From: Neurospora tetrasperma FGSC 2508
Taxonomy: Eukaryota > Ascomycota > Sordariomycetes > Sordariales > Sordariaceae
Reading direction: 5' to 3'
Assembly: GCF_000213175.1 (NCBI RefSeq)
Contig: NW_009799179.1
Coordinates: 5,491,658 to 5,555,657 of the forward strand
DNA length: 64,000 bases
Shown one piece after another: positions 23,203 through 33,300 of this stretch. The notes below the pieces were generated by a model. That model made no database searches, had not been told where the DNA came from, and worked only from the letters and a program-made list of their open reading frames with translations. Position 1 is the stretch's first letter. Each line of letters opens with the position of its first letter. A program made the position numbers and the translations under genes.

Positions 23203-24758
23203 GCGGAGCGGTTCGCATGCCGGTCGATCGGAAACTTCGGTATGGTCAACTAGCAACTGTCCCAGCAGCGTCAGGATGAGTCGTCGTTGTAATTGGCGAC
23301 AAATTAGCTCCTTGAACGCGTTGAAAGGGCCCATCAAATCAAGGATACAATTGACTCGCAAGACCTGGATACAGTTACAAGAGAACAGCGATTGACGGTT
23401 GCGATAACTTGGGAAACAATCGGTCTCTCCCGTTCTTCTTTATACTATGCAACGAGAAAACACGAAGCAGGCGGTTTAACCCGCGTACGAAGCCCTAAAA
23501 CAGGTTCGAACATTCAAGGACGTGAATGTGGTGGCTAAGGGTCGTTTCTTTTACGGACGGGCGCTCCTGCTCGACGGATAGCGGGATGTGGTCATGCAAT
23601 AGTTCAATTCCTACGTTGGGTGTACGCCTTCCCTTGCTTTATGCAAGGAGCCCTTCGATGAACATCGCCAGTACCTGCGAGAGCTCATCGATGCTGGTGC
23701 AAACATGAGCGGCACTGATGACCACGGCTATAACGCGCTTGATTACGCAACTTTCGCGGGAGATGCTAACGCGCAAGACATCGTCTTTGAGAGCCTTCGC
23801 CGTCAAGCCGGAGACTTGGATGACTCTGACATATTGAGTTTGCTGCACAAGGAGTCAAATCTCCGCAAAGGATATTGAGAGCTGCTTCAAGATCGGCTGC
23901 GGTCTGTCCTGCTTGCTGGAGGTAGCGATCCGGACAAGTCCATATCAGAACTCCGACGTGTTTACGCAGAGTTTTTAGCCAAAGACGCTGATAAGAGAGA
24001 TATGTTTGAGGTCTTAAAGCAAACTTTCACGGTCAAGTGACGGTTTGGCTCAGGAGTTTAAGGTCTGGAAGACTCCTGGATGTACCAGTGAGTCCAAGAG
24101 CTCGGCAGACTATCTGATATTTTTCTCGTATCGATGGATTCAGGAGGAGCCCAACGCAAAGACACCGGATGATCGCAGCTCTACCCAATTCCGACAAATG
24201 ATTGGGGATATCTACGGAAGAGTTTCTCAAGATACTCCCTCATGTAAAGCGTGATGGGCTTAGTGTCTGGGTGGTATGTTACCTCCCCATCACAACCCTC
24301 TTTCTTAATTCGTATTCGATGCTAACATGCTATTTTGCTTCAGGACTTTGTCTGCGTAGGCCAAGATGACCCAATGTCAGGAGTGTCTGCTCTGCTGATA
24401 ATCATTGCACAGTGCAATGCCGTTGTCAGCTTAAGCGACAATCAATTACACGAGCGGGCATGGTGCTCTGCCGAATCCATGATGATCCAAACTCCAAAAA
24501 AAAAAAAAAAAAAAATAAAAAAAAAAAAAAAAAAAAATTTTAAAAAAAAAATAAAAAAATAAAAAAAAAAAACCTTCAACGTCCATGTGTGCGTGGTATG
24601 AACAAGTGCTTGACGACAGAACTGATGGCATTCAGAACTGCACCTTGACGGACGGTCCGGTGGATTTGAGGATCGTCATGGCAGACAAGTGTTTGATTGT
24701 TGAGACGGACCGACCTAAAGTCCTCTTTCTGGAAAGGCAATGCAAGTTACTTGCGTAA
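23203..24758 (+). pseudogene. decayed C-terminal half: TPR remainder, ankyrin, TIR-like domain
   Basis: Continues the gene at 21847. Coding-like segments lie in order but in more than one frame, with several stops and at least two or three frame changes. Pieces: TPR-like (LLERVERAHQIKDTIDSQ near 23307-23360); helical KQVRTFKDVNVVAKGRFFYGRALLLDG near 23495-23580; an ankyrin-type repeat LIDAGANMSGTDDHGYNALDYA near 23680-23760; and a TIR-like domain starting DYLIFFSYRWIQEEPNAKTPDD near 24106. A normal intron (24274-24343, GTATGT..CAG with GCTAAC branch) is followed by DFVCVGQDDPMSGVSALLIIIAQCNAVVSLSDNQLHERAWCSAE. The stops are TAG, TAA and TGA where CAG, CAA or CGA would fit, suggesting C-to-T change as in RIP. 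A 77-bp A-rich tract (24496-24572) sits inside the TIR-like part, and coding-like sequence resumes after it until about 24758. TIR-like identity is by FFSYRW and AWC..E motifs only. Confidence 0.65.
24496..24572. repeat. A-rich tract inside the TIR-like segment
   Basis: 77 bp of A with a few T. Left of it reads AWCSAESMMIQT and right of it reads TFNVHV, both protein-like, so the tract appears to be inserted in, or to replace, a few codons of former coding sequence. No target duplication is obvious at its edges. Confidence 0.8.
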
Positions 24759-25137
24759 AGAGTAAATAAATCCTTGGTATAGAGATCAAGCGCAACCACG
24801 TCATAAGTGTATCATCGTAATTTACATTCCACGTTTGGTCAAACACCATTGAAACATACAATACGATTGTAACTTACAGGCACGCGTATCTCCACATACG
24901 AAGCGGGGACTTCTGGAATCTTGGTGGAGTTCAACACGGCGGATCCCTGCTTTATCAGAGCTTATCTAGGCGGTCAGCAGTGGCACAAACTGCTCCTCCA
25001 CTCTAATTTTTTGACGACCATCAATCAGTACAGCCGCCCATAGTAGCGACCGGATTTTGCTGCTTTACCTTGCTGTCCCATCCTCAATTCTCCTCCTGTA
25101 CCTCCTTTTTTGACATTAGGAGCAGCATATCTTCAAA
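24759..25137. other. intergenic, promoter and leader of nug1
   Basis: About 380 bp with no gene; pyrimidine-rich just before the nug1 ATG (25085-25115). Confidence 0.5.
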
Positions 25138-26861
25138 ATGGCCGGATCGATAACAAAGCCCAAAAGTCAGTCAATCTTTCGCTGAGAACGACATATTCCT
25201 CCAATCAACACATTGACTGACGTTACTTTACAATAGAGCCGAAATCGAAGCGTACACCCGTACGCCTCAGGCACAAGATCCAGAAGGCCTCGGCCGCGAA
25301 GCAACGCAAGGACAGAAAGCTCGCCAAGAAGAACCCAGAATGGCGCTCCAAGCTCAAGAAGGACCCGGGTATCCCGAACCTTTTCCCCTACAAGGAGAAG
25401 CTGTTGAACCAGATCGAGGAGGACCGCATCCGGAGAAAGGAACAGGAGCAGAAGCGTCGTGAGATGGCCAAGGCGGCCAAGACCGGCCAGGACACCAAGA
25501 CGGGCGCCGAGGGTGATGTCGAGGCGTTCGATGACGATCTGATGGACGACGACGATGCTATGGAGGAGGATGGTAGCGACGTTGACGATGAGTCGAACCC
25601 CCTCGCTGCCCTGGTGGCCAGCGCCAGGAAAGCTGCCGAGCAATACGACCGCGAGCTCCAGAGCGGCGACGAGATGGACGATGACGACGAGTCCGACGAC
25701 GAGACCGATGGCGAACCCACACAGTCCGGCGTTATTGAGGTTCCCGGCGGCGCCTCCTCGCGCAAGGCCTTCGACAAGGTCTTCAAGCAGGTTGTCGAGC
25801 AGGCTGATGTCATTCTTTACGTCCTCGACGCCCGTGATCCCGAAGGCACCCGCTCGAGGGACGTCGAGCGCGCCGTCATGGCTGCCGCCCACGGTGGCAA
25901 GCGTCTCATCCTCATCCTCAACAAGGTCGATCTGATCCCTCCCCCGGTCCTCCGCGGCTGGCTCACCCACCTGCGCCGCTACTTCCCCACGCTGCCGCTG
26001 CGCGCCTCCAACCCTGCTCCCAACGCCCACACCTTCCAGCACCGCGACATTACCGTCCAAAGCACCAGCGCGGCTCTCTTCCGTGCGCTCAAGTCGTACG
26101 CCGTCTCGCGCAACCTCAAGCGCTCCATCCAGGTCGGCGTAATCGGCTACCCCAACGTCGGCAAATCGTCCGTCATCAACGCCCTCCTGTCCCGCCTCAG
26201 CAACAGCCGCGGCCAGCATAACGCCTGCCCGGCCGGCGCCGAGGCCGGCGTCACCACCTCGATCCGCCAGGTCAAGATCGACAGCAAGCTGACACTGCTC
26301 GACTCGCCCGGTATCGTGTTCCCTTCCACTGCCGGCAACTCGACCTTCACCCCCAAGAACCAGACCGAGGCGCACGCCCACCTGGTGCTCCTCAATGCCA
26401 TCCCGCCCAAGCAGATCGAGGACCCGGTTCCCGCCGTGACGCTGCTGCTCAAGCGCCTGTCGGCCACCCCCGAGTTGATGGACAAGATGATGAAGGTGTA
26501 CGACCTTCCCCCCTTGCTGCGCGACCCTAACAACGGCGATCCCACCATGGACTTCCTCGTCCAGGTTGCCCGCAAGCGCGGCAGGCTGGGCAGGGGCGGT
26601 ATCCCCAATATCCAAGCCGCTGCCATGACTGTCGTGACCGACTGGCGCGACGGTCGTATCCAGGGCTGGATCGATGCTCCCGTCTTGGCTGTGGCTGGTA
26701 CCGCCACTGCTCCTGCTCCTGCTGGCGGCAAGTCTGCTACCGCTGATGAGCCCCTAGCGGATCAGAAGGTGATCGTGACCGAGTGGGCCAAGGAGTTCAA
26801 GCTGGATGGTCTTTGGGGAGATGAGGAGGAGACGGCGACTCCGGATGTTGAGATGCAGTAA
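25138..26861 (+). CDS. nug1: nuclear GTPase Nug1, 60S ribosome assembly
   Basis: Nucleolar/nuclear GTPase needed for maturation and export of pre-60S particles. Exons 25138-25165 and 25237-26861 (intron 71 bp, donor GTCAGT, a less usual form) give 550 residues; yeast Nug1 has 520. The basic N-terminus (KPKKPKSKRTPVRLRHKIQ, then AAKQRKDRKLAKKNPEWRSKLKKDPGIPNLFPYK) matches the Nug1/GNL3 family and supports the tiny first exon. An acidic stretch follows (residues about 90-150). The G motifs occur in permuted order: G4 LNKVD near residue 238, G1 GYPNVGKSS near 313, G3 DSPG near 365. This is the circular permutation typical of YlqF/YawG GTPases. GNL2/Nog2 is the nearest alternative, but the N-terminus favours Nug1. 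Convergent with dis3 downstream. Confidence 0.93.
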
Positions 26862-27372
26862 AGCGATTTATTCCCCTTTTTTTTTGTGTTTGTTGACAGT
26901 TGTTGTTGAGCATCTCACTTTCTTGTTTTTTTTCTCGGTTGCCTCGGTGGTCAATGTCGTAATGAGTATTTTGTTGTTTTGCATGTCAGAAACACAATAC
27001 AACGAACCCCGGAGCTGGACACATCTTAGTGAAGAGGCGTTTTGGCGTCAAGGTGGGAAAGAGCAAAAAGGGAGACAGGCTGGCTGGCAGAAAATAGGTC
27101 AAATATAGCCTGATCATAAACACCTCTACGACAAAAGGCTTTTGGAAGTGAAGCTTTCAATTCTTTCTGACAATTCGTGCATCGTTCATCATACCGAACT
27201 GGTTTTCAATGGCCTATCAACGAGTTCGAAAGCAACGACATTTCGAAAATGACTTCATGAACGTTTGGATAGCCGAAAGTAAAAAAAAAACAATGTATTG
27301 CTCTACAAAAGTCCATCATGGGTATTCCTAACCTGTACCCCTTCTCAAATATTGAAACATCCATCTCCAAAT
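26862..27372. other. convergent intergenic, shared 3' regions
   Basis: 511 bp between the stop codons of nug1 (plus) and dis3 (minus). T-rich just after nug1, consistent with 3' untranslated sequence. No gene seen. Confidence 0.55.
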
Positions 27373-30327
27373 CTAATAAGTACTAACAAGCTCCATCTTG
27401 ACCCCTCTCTTCCCCGTCGTCTCATCCTTCTGATCCGTCACCTTCACCCTGACCTTCTGGAACAACTCCACCTTAAGCTCCCTGCTTCCCGTCGTGGTCA
27501 GCGTGTACGTCTCGGCATCATACGTCGCCGCCGGCTCCGGCTCCGCCAGGTCACGCAAACGAATCAAGCTCTCGATACCGAACTTCGGCACAAGCACAAC
27601 AAAGCCATTGCTAAAGATCTTCATGACGAAGCCGTCCTCCTCCGTAGCCTTGCCGCGCAGGGCCTGGCCGACATAGTAAGCAATGCTGGCACGGCCGGCC
27701 AGCTGGGCATTGCGGTGGCGCACGTTGATGTTCTTGCACACGGCCTCAAGGCGGCCACGGGAGCGGACGGCCGGGTGGACGGCCTCGTACTCAATCGCGG
27801 CGGCGAGCTGCCGATGGGCAACTAAATCGGCGTAGCGGCGGATGGGCGACGTGAAGTGCGTGTAGATCTCAGAGGCTAAGCCGTAGTGGCGGAACTCTGG
27901 GTAGGATTGGGTGCCCGAGCAAAAGTACTCGGCCGACATCATGCAGCGCGTGGCCATGATGCGGATGAGCGTGTTGAAGAAGGGCTCCTTGGGGTCGACG
28001 CACAGGTCGAGGCTATCGGCGAGGGCGCGCGAGGACTCGACGGAAAGGTCGAGACCCTTCTTGACGCGCAGCTGGTTGGCGAGCTCGTCGAAGTTGGTCT
28101 TGGGTGGGGCCGCGTGACGACGCAGGATGGCGGTTTGCGGGAAGGCTTCGTAGATCTTGGCGGCCACGCTGGTGTTCGCGAGAAGCATGAACTCTTCGAC
28201 GAGAGACATGGTAGGGAGGTGTTCCTTGGTCTTGACGTCGATGGGATCGGAAGTCTCGGACTCCATGTGGACCTTGATCTCGGGGGAGGAGAGACTGAGG
28301 GCACCGGCGTCCAACCTCTTCTGCTTCAGCTTCTTGGAAAGCTCAAGTAGTGTCCGGATGCTGTTTGTGAGCTCGTCTTGTTGCGAAGCATCGTCGATGC
28401 GCAGCTGTGCTTGTTCGTAGCTGAAGGCCTCACGAGATTTGATGACCGACTTGGTGAATCTCGATCCGACAATGTCGGCGTTGGAGTTCATCTCCCAGAT
28501 GACAGAGAAAGCATAACGCTCGACGTAGGGCTTGAGCGAGCATAGATCAGTACCCAAAAGCATGGGCAACATGTCAATGCGCTTGTCGACCAGGTAGACC
28601 GTTGTGCCACGGATGCTGGCTTCGGTATCCATGGCATTGTTGGGCTTCACGAAGTGGGACACGTCAGCAATGTGTACACCGACCTCGAAGTTGCCGTTGG
28701 GGAGAGCGCGAGCGTGGAGCGCATCGTCAATATCTTGGCAGCCGATAGGATCGATACTGCAGATGAGAAGGTCGCGAAGGTCCTGTCGGTCTCTCCATCC
28801 CGGGTCGTCCATACTTGTAGGTACCTTCCAATCGTGACCCTCCTTGGGAAGGCAGTCAAGGACAGTCTTGGGGAAGGGCCTATACTGCACATCATACTCG
28901 AGCAACAACGCCTCGGTCTCAGCAGCCTTCGTCTCGAGCTCACCAAGAGACCGGACAAAGTGACCAGTCGGGTGGCGAGATGTTCTGTCCCAAGCGTCAA
29001 TCGTGACAAGAATCCTCTTTCCTAGAAGCTCGGCGACCTGCCTAGTACGCAGGCGGATCTTGGGAATCTTCTTGTCCATCGGGATGACAAAGACACTGTC
29101 TTGCTTCCGTCCTTGCGCTGCCGATGAACTGACTGAAGACTGGTCGATATGGCCGACATATTGACGCCAGTTCCGTTTGATTACACCGACCACCTTTGCG
29201 GTTGGCAGAGCATGACCTTCGGTGGTTTTGGCCAACGTCCGCTTGGCCTCTTCTTGTAGTACCTTGCGCTCCTTCTCTGAAATCAGGTCAGATCCCTCTT
29301 CCGTTGGATTCTCGTTCATAGTGACAGCCTCCTCCTCAATGACCTGGGTTGACGGCTGCTTCCATTGGTCCTTTGGCAGAACTTCCACCACAACCAAGTC
29401 ACCATCAACGGCACGGTTGATGTTTTCTCTGCCCAATATTAGTAGCGCCTTGGGGAACGCAGGAACTCTGATGGAGCCTTCCAGGTAGTTGTAAGGCGAG
29501 ACGTTGAAGATGCCCTGGTGAAGCAAGCCATTCTTGACGCCCGTGTTTATCTTGGACAGGGTATAGTGTTCGGGGTAAAGGAACTGTCCGGGTTTCTTTT
29601 CGATAAGCGCATCGCGCTCCTCCAATTCTGGAATCATATCCAGAAGCTGCTCGCCATCCTTGAGCTGGCTGACATAGTTAGCCAGAGAGTAGGCCGGGAT
29701 ACCGTCCTCCTTGGCCTTCCGCAGGTTATCCCGATCATTACTCAGCATAACCACGGCGGGTGCCTTCTTGGATGCCTTGGAAAGATGTTCGTTGTACCAC
29801 TTGATTGCTTTGCGTACGGCGCGGTCGTTGCGGTCGTTGACGGACTCGTTCTCTTCGCGGGTGACGTAGGTCTCGAGGCGGAACTCGTTGAAGAAGACGT
29901 AGAATCGCTTGTCTTCGCTCTTGGTCAAGCTGACGAGTCGGTTGTACAGCGGCAGTGAGCGGGCTCGGACTTCTTCGAGAACAACTTGTAGGACGATTAC
30001 ATCGTAGAATGCAGAGCTCTGCTCGAAGAGGTCCATGGCGCTGAGGAAAGCGTTGGTGTCGGGGACGATGTAATGGCCCTGTGTGAAGACGCTGGTGCCG
30101 GCGGGCTTCTCTGAGAGTACAAAAGGAATCGGACGGTTGGCGGCATCTCTGGGCGCGATCTTGAGGCAGGCATTGCAGAGCTTGGAAGAACAGGGGATAT
30201 CTTGACGCAGGTAAACCTCGCGCACAATCTTCTGCACCTTGCCACTCTTCGTCGAGCGCACGTAGACTTTGCTCGAAATGTTCTGGGCAAACGGGTCGGA
30301 CTCGAAGGATCTCTTTAAGCTCGCCAT
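27373..30327 (-). CDS. dis3: exosome ribonuclease Dis3/Rrp44
   Basis: Catalytic subunit of the RNA exosome, with 3'-5' exonuclease and endonuclease activity. A single exon of 984 residues (yeast Rrp44 has 1001). Order: N-terminal CR3 cysteines in DIPCSSKLCNACLK (C46, C51, C54); PIN endonuclease domain from about residue 86, with HYIVPDTNAFLSAMDL (D90 is the conserved metal ligand) and SNDRDN near 196-201; two cold-shock/OB regions to about 500; the RNB domain with ICSIDPIGCQDIDDALH, whose acids D526, D532, D534 and D535 correspond to yeast D543, D549, D551 and D552; and a C-terminal S1 domain ending in VKVTDQKDETTGKRGVKMELV. All catalytic residues seem present. Absence of introns in a 3-kb gene is unremarkable. 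The start was chosen because it gives the family's full N-terminus. Confidence 0.97.
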   Translation of the reverse strand: MASLKRSFESDPFAQNISSKVYVRSTKSGKVQKIVREVYLRQDIPCSSKLCNACLKIAPRDAANRPIPFVLSEKPAGTSVFTQGHYIVPDTNAFLSAMDLFEQSSAFYDVIVLQVVLEEVRARSLPLYNRLVSLTKSEDKRFYVFFNEFRLETYVTREENESVNDRNDRAVRKAIKWYNEHLSKASKKAPAVVMLSNDRDNLRKAKEDGIPAYSLANYVSQLKDGEQLLDMIPELEERDALIEKKPGQFLYPEHYTLSKINTGVKNGLLHQGIFNVSPYNYLEGSIRVPAFPKALLILGRENINRAVDGDLVVVEVLPKDQWKQPSTQVIEEEAVTMNENPTEEGSDLISEKERKVLQEEAKRTLAKTTEGHALPTAKVVGVIKRNWRQYVGHIDQSSVSSSAAQGRKQDSVFVIPMDKKIPKIRLRTRQVAELLGKRILVTIDAWDRTSRHPTGHFVRSLGELETKAAETEALLLEYDVQYRPFPKTVLDCLPKEGHDWKVPTSMDDPGWRDRQDLRDLLICSIDPIGCQDIDDALHARALPNGNFEVGVHIADVSHFVKPNNAMDTEASIRGTTVYLVDKRIDMLPMLLGTDLCSLKPYVERYAFSVIWEMNSNADIVGSRFTKSVIKSREAFSYEQAQLRIDDASQQDELTNSIRTLLELSKKLKQKRLDAGALSLSSPEIKVHMESETSDPIDVKTKEHLPTMSLVEEFMLLANTSVAAKIYEAFPQTAILRRHAAPPKTNFDELANQLRVKKGLDLSVESSRALADSLDLCVDPKEPFFNTLIRIMATRCMMSAEYFCSGTQSYPEFRHYGLASEIYTHFTSPIRRYADLVAHRQLAAAIEYEAVHPAVRSRGRLEAVCKNINVRHRNAQLAGRASIAYYVGQALRGKATEEDGFVMKIFSNGFVVLVPKFGIESLIRLRDLAEPEPAATYDAETYTLTTTGSRELKVELFQKVRVKVTDQKDETTGKRGVKMELVSTY

Positions 30328-33300
30328 GGTTGCGGTCGTTGTCGTCAGGATTGACGGCAGCCGGGTGGTTCAGCAAACGGGCGAAGGAAAAGTTGAAGTT
30401 GTTGATCTGGGGATGGAATTTTTAGGTGGTGATGGCTGCCGCCACTACCGCATGGACGATTGAGGTGGTTGCCCTGCACTATCAAACCAGGACTTAGGTA
30501 ATGGTGGGGGCGCTTGTCCAGCTAATCAGCGGCCGGTCCGCGCTTGACTTAGACGCGTCTTTGTAGCCGCTCCACTGGGACCTGCTCCAAGTTACACACC
30601 ACCAAGACGTACGTATTGCATACCAAAAATACATAAATACGGGCAGCACGTGTATTCCCCGACAGGTGACAAACGGACACTCCCGCCGTTCGTCACTCTC
30701 GGCCATCCTGTCACCATCAATCATCTCATCTCGGTGGCCGGCCACTGGCCCACTCACACACACCTCACTTCCATATCTCGGTAAGGTACAGGGCACCTAA
30801 AAACCGACCCGGGTTACAGTCGCACATCTCGAACTTCACACATGCACGCACATAGCAACCCTCAGCAAGTGGATGCAAGCACCCGCCGAGTGTCTAGAAA
30901 CGTAGACTTATGGGCGATGGAATCGTCCTGACCGACATACCCCGAAGCCTAGAAATAGCTTATACCGCGGGAGACATATATTGTACAAAATCTAGTGGGC
31001 TTATAGTCTGGATGTGGTGAAAGCATTCTCTTGGTTTTATCAAATGAGACCAGATCAGATCAGATCAAGTTTTGGCTATAATACGACATGCTTGGTTTTG
31101 GGCAATCCATCAAAGATAGGATAAGGATGGTCTGTCCAGCGTGGACTGTGCGTTTATCTCCTATAGACTTACTCAGCTACACATGTCCATTCAGATATCT
31201 CCATCTATAGCGACTATGGGTAGTAGGGTTTGGTTTGACTTCCAATTGCCTTTCTACCCTTTTCTCGTCAGTCGCGTCAAAGTGGCCAATGTTAAAAAGC
31301 GGCATTCTATCCGTCTCCTAGAGCCGTTATCGAACCTCTCATCCACCCACCCACACATTCATTCATCCATCCATCCTTCCACAAGACCTGCTGAACCGGT
31401 CATGCATACCCCCATCATGTTACACATCTTATATGCAGTATAACTACGACAGCTGTCAATATCATCTGCATGAGCTCCCCCTTCCCAAAGATGCTAGATA
31501 TTTCGTGTTACAGAATCAGCACCTCGGTCTGATACGTAGGTAAGTAGCGGACCCCTTGACCCCGTGACGTCGGCCTTGATCTATCCACATTGAACCTTAC
31601 CATTCCGTTCGGGCAGTTTATCATAGAGGTTTCAGAGATCGTTATCATAAAGCGTCAATGCTTCGATTTCTGCGCAGTTTAAAGTAGCAAAATCGACCCC
31701 CAGATCATATGATCTGCACTCAACTTTCAACCGGCCTATTTTCCCAGATTAAAGCTTGGGGGTTGGCATGGTCGCATCATCACAACCCACTGCAGTGCGG
31801 TCGGTGCCTGCGGAACTCACTCGCTTCCAAGAAGACTTGAGACATGGACTTGGGGCATTATAAGATGTCAGGATGTGATGAAGATGTAGTGTATGTGAGC
31901 ATGGTACGTAGAGATTTGGAGGTGTGTGCACTACAACGTGCTGAATTTGTCTCGCCTATCCAGTAGCTTAGGTAGTTTGAAGGTATAACGGTAAGTAGGG
32001 AGGGACTGTTAGATGGGGAGGCGGAGGGGGGGGCAAGGGGGGGGCGGAAGGGGTCGCTAGGCCGGTCAAGTCGGATGTAACCCTTCCGCAACATCCTTTT
32101 GAGACCTAACCACGCTGGTGTGGACTGGCAGGTAGTCTGTGCTTCGTGGTACCGTAGGCTTCACGATATCCCTGTGACTCTTTGCATTCCACACATGGGA
32201 AGAGTTATGGCTTGTTCTGTCTGAGACATTTCGATGCAAGAGGCGTAAGTATTCAAGATTTTCTTAACTTGTCGGTTCGTTCGTCATTTTCATTTCGGTT
32301 TGGGAGACTGCTGGTATCCTTTCTTGTAGCATTCGCTCTGTAGAATATAGCAAAGCCCCTTTGATTTGGCCAGGACGGTCGGACACAAAGATACAGTAGC
32401 GGAAACGATCTTCTTGCCCGTCAAGTGAACTATGAGCTTGCTTCTTCGCCTTGGAAAGTGCTGAAAATAGCAAAGACGAGGTCATGATGGCCGACAGAAG
32501 CTTAACATTATGGACATGTAACGATGGAGCCGGTTCATCACTTCGCCAATCTTACCCCATTTCAGGGGCAGTGGTATCTTCGTAGGTTTGGGCAGAGGCT
32601 CATAAGCCGGTTGACGTAGGTACAGTACCCCCATAGACGCTTCAGCAACATCAGACGGCCATCTCGGCCCAGATCTGCTCAACTCCACCTTGCTCTTTGA
32701 GGATATCGCGGCATTCGAAACTAACTGTTCACGGTATATGTCTGGAAGATGGGATAGCTATAAGGGATGACTGGGGGTAGAGGTGAGCAAGGGTAGGTAG
32801 ATCTTCCAGAAGAAATCGCGGGAGAGCAAAGGAACCAAAGGGCCAAAGTTAGGTCCATTGTGCCGTGCGGTGCCGTTCCAATGATTGCTTTCCGATGTTG
32901 GTCGGACGAGGCACTGGATCAGCGAGGGATGTTGTGACATGCAGCCAAAATATGCACATGAGTTGCATATGTAGTGTAGGTAGAGGCGCCATCATGAGAA
33001 GAGGGTGCAGGCCTATAACTCCAAATGCTAGGGTCCCGGAAGATATCGAATATAATAGTGCTTCCAAATCCAGGTGGGCTGCTTACTCCCTGATACCACC
33101 AGTGATGCATGCCTTCGGATACCGGACTGAACTTTTCTTTATGTGGCTTGATATTTCCGGGAAACTGATAATTCAGAGAACTTTCGGGTATCAGTTATTC
33201 CTGGCTGTTGAAACTGAGCGTTGGCATTTCAGAAAGACGAGTCGCGTACCTAGTGAGGATGGAAGGGGAATGAATCTCATGAACAGGGCATCGTTATCAA

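Noticed and set aside
25167-26615. 482-codon minus frame
   Set aside because: Antisense shadow of nug1; the plus strand carries the permuted GTPase motifs.
26862-27372. Overlap of nug1 and dis3 coding sequences
   Set aside because: They converge but their stop codons are 511 bp apart.
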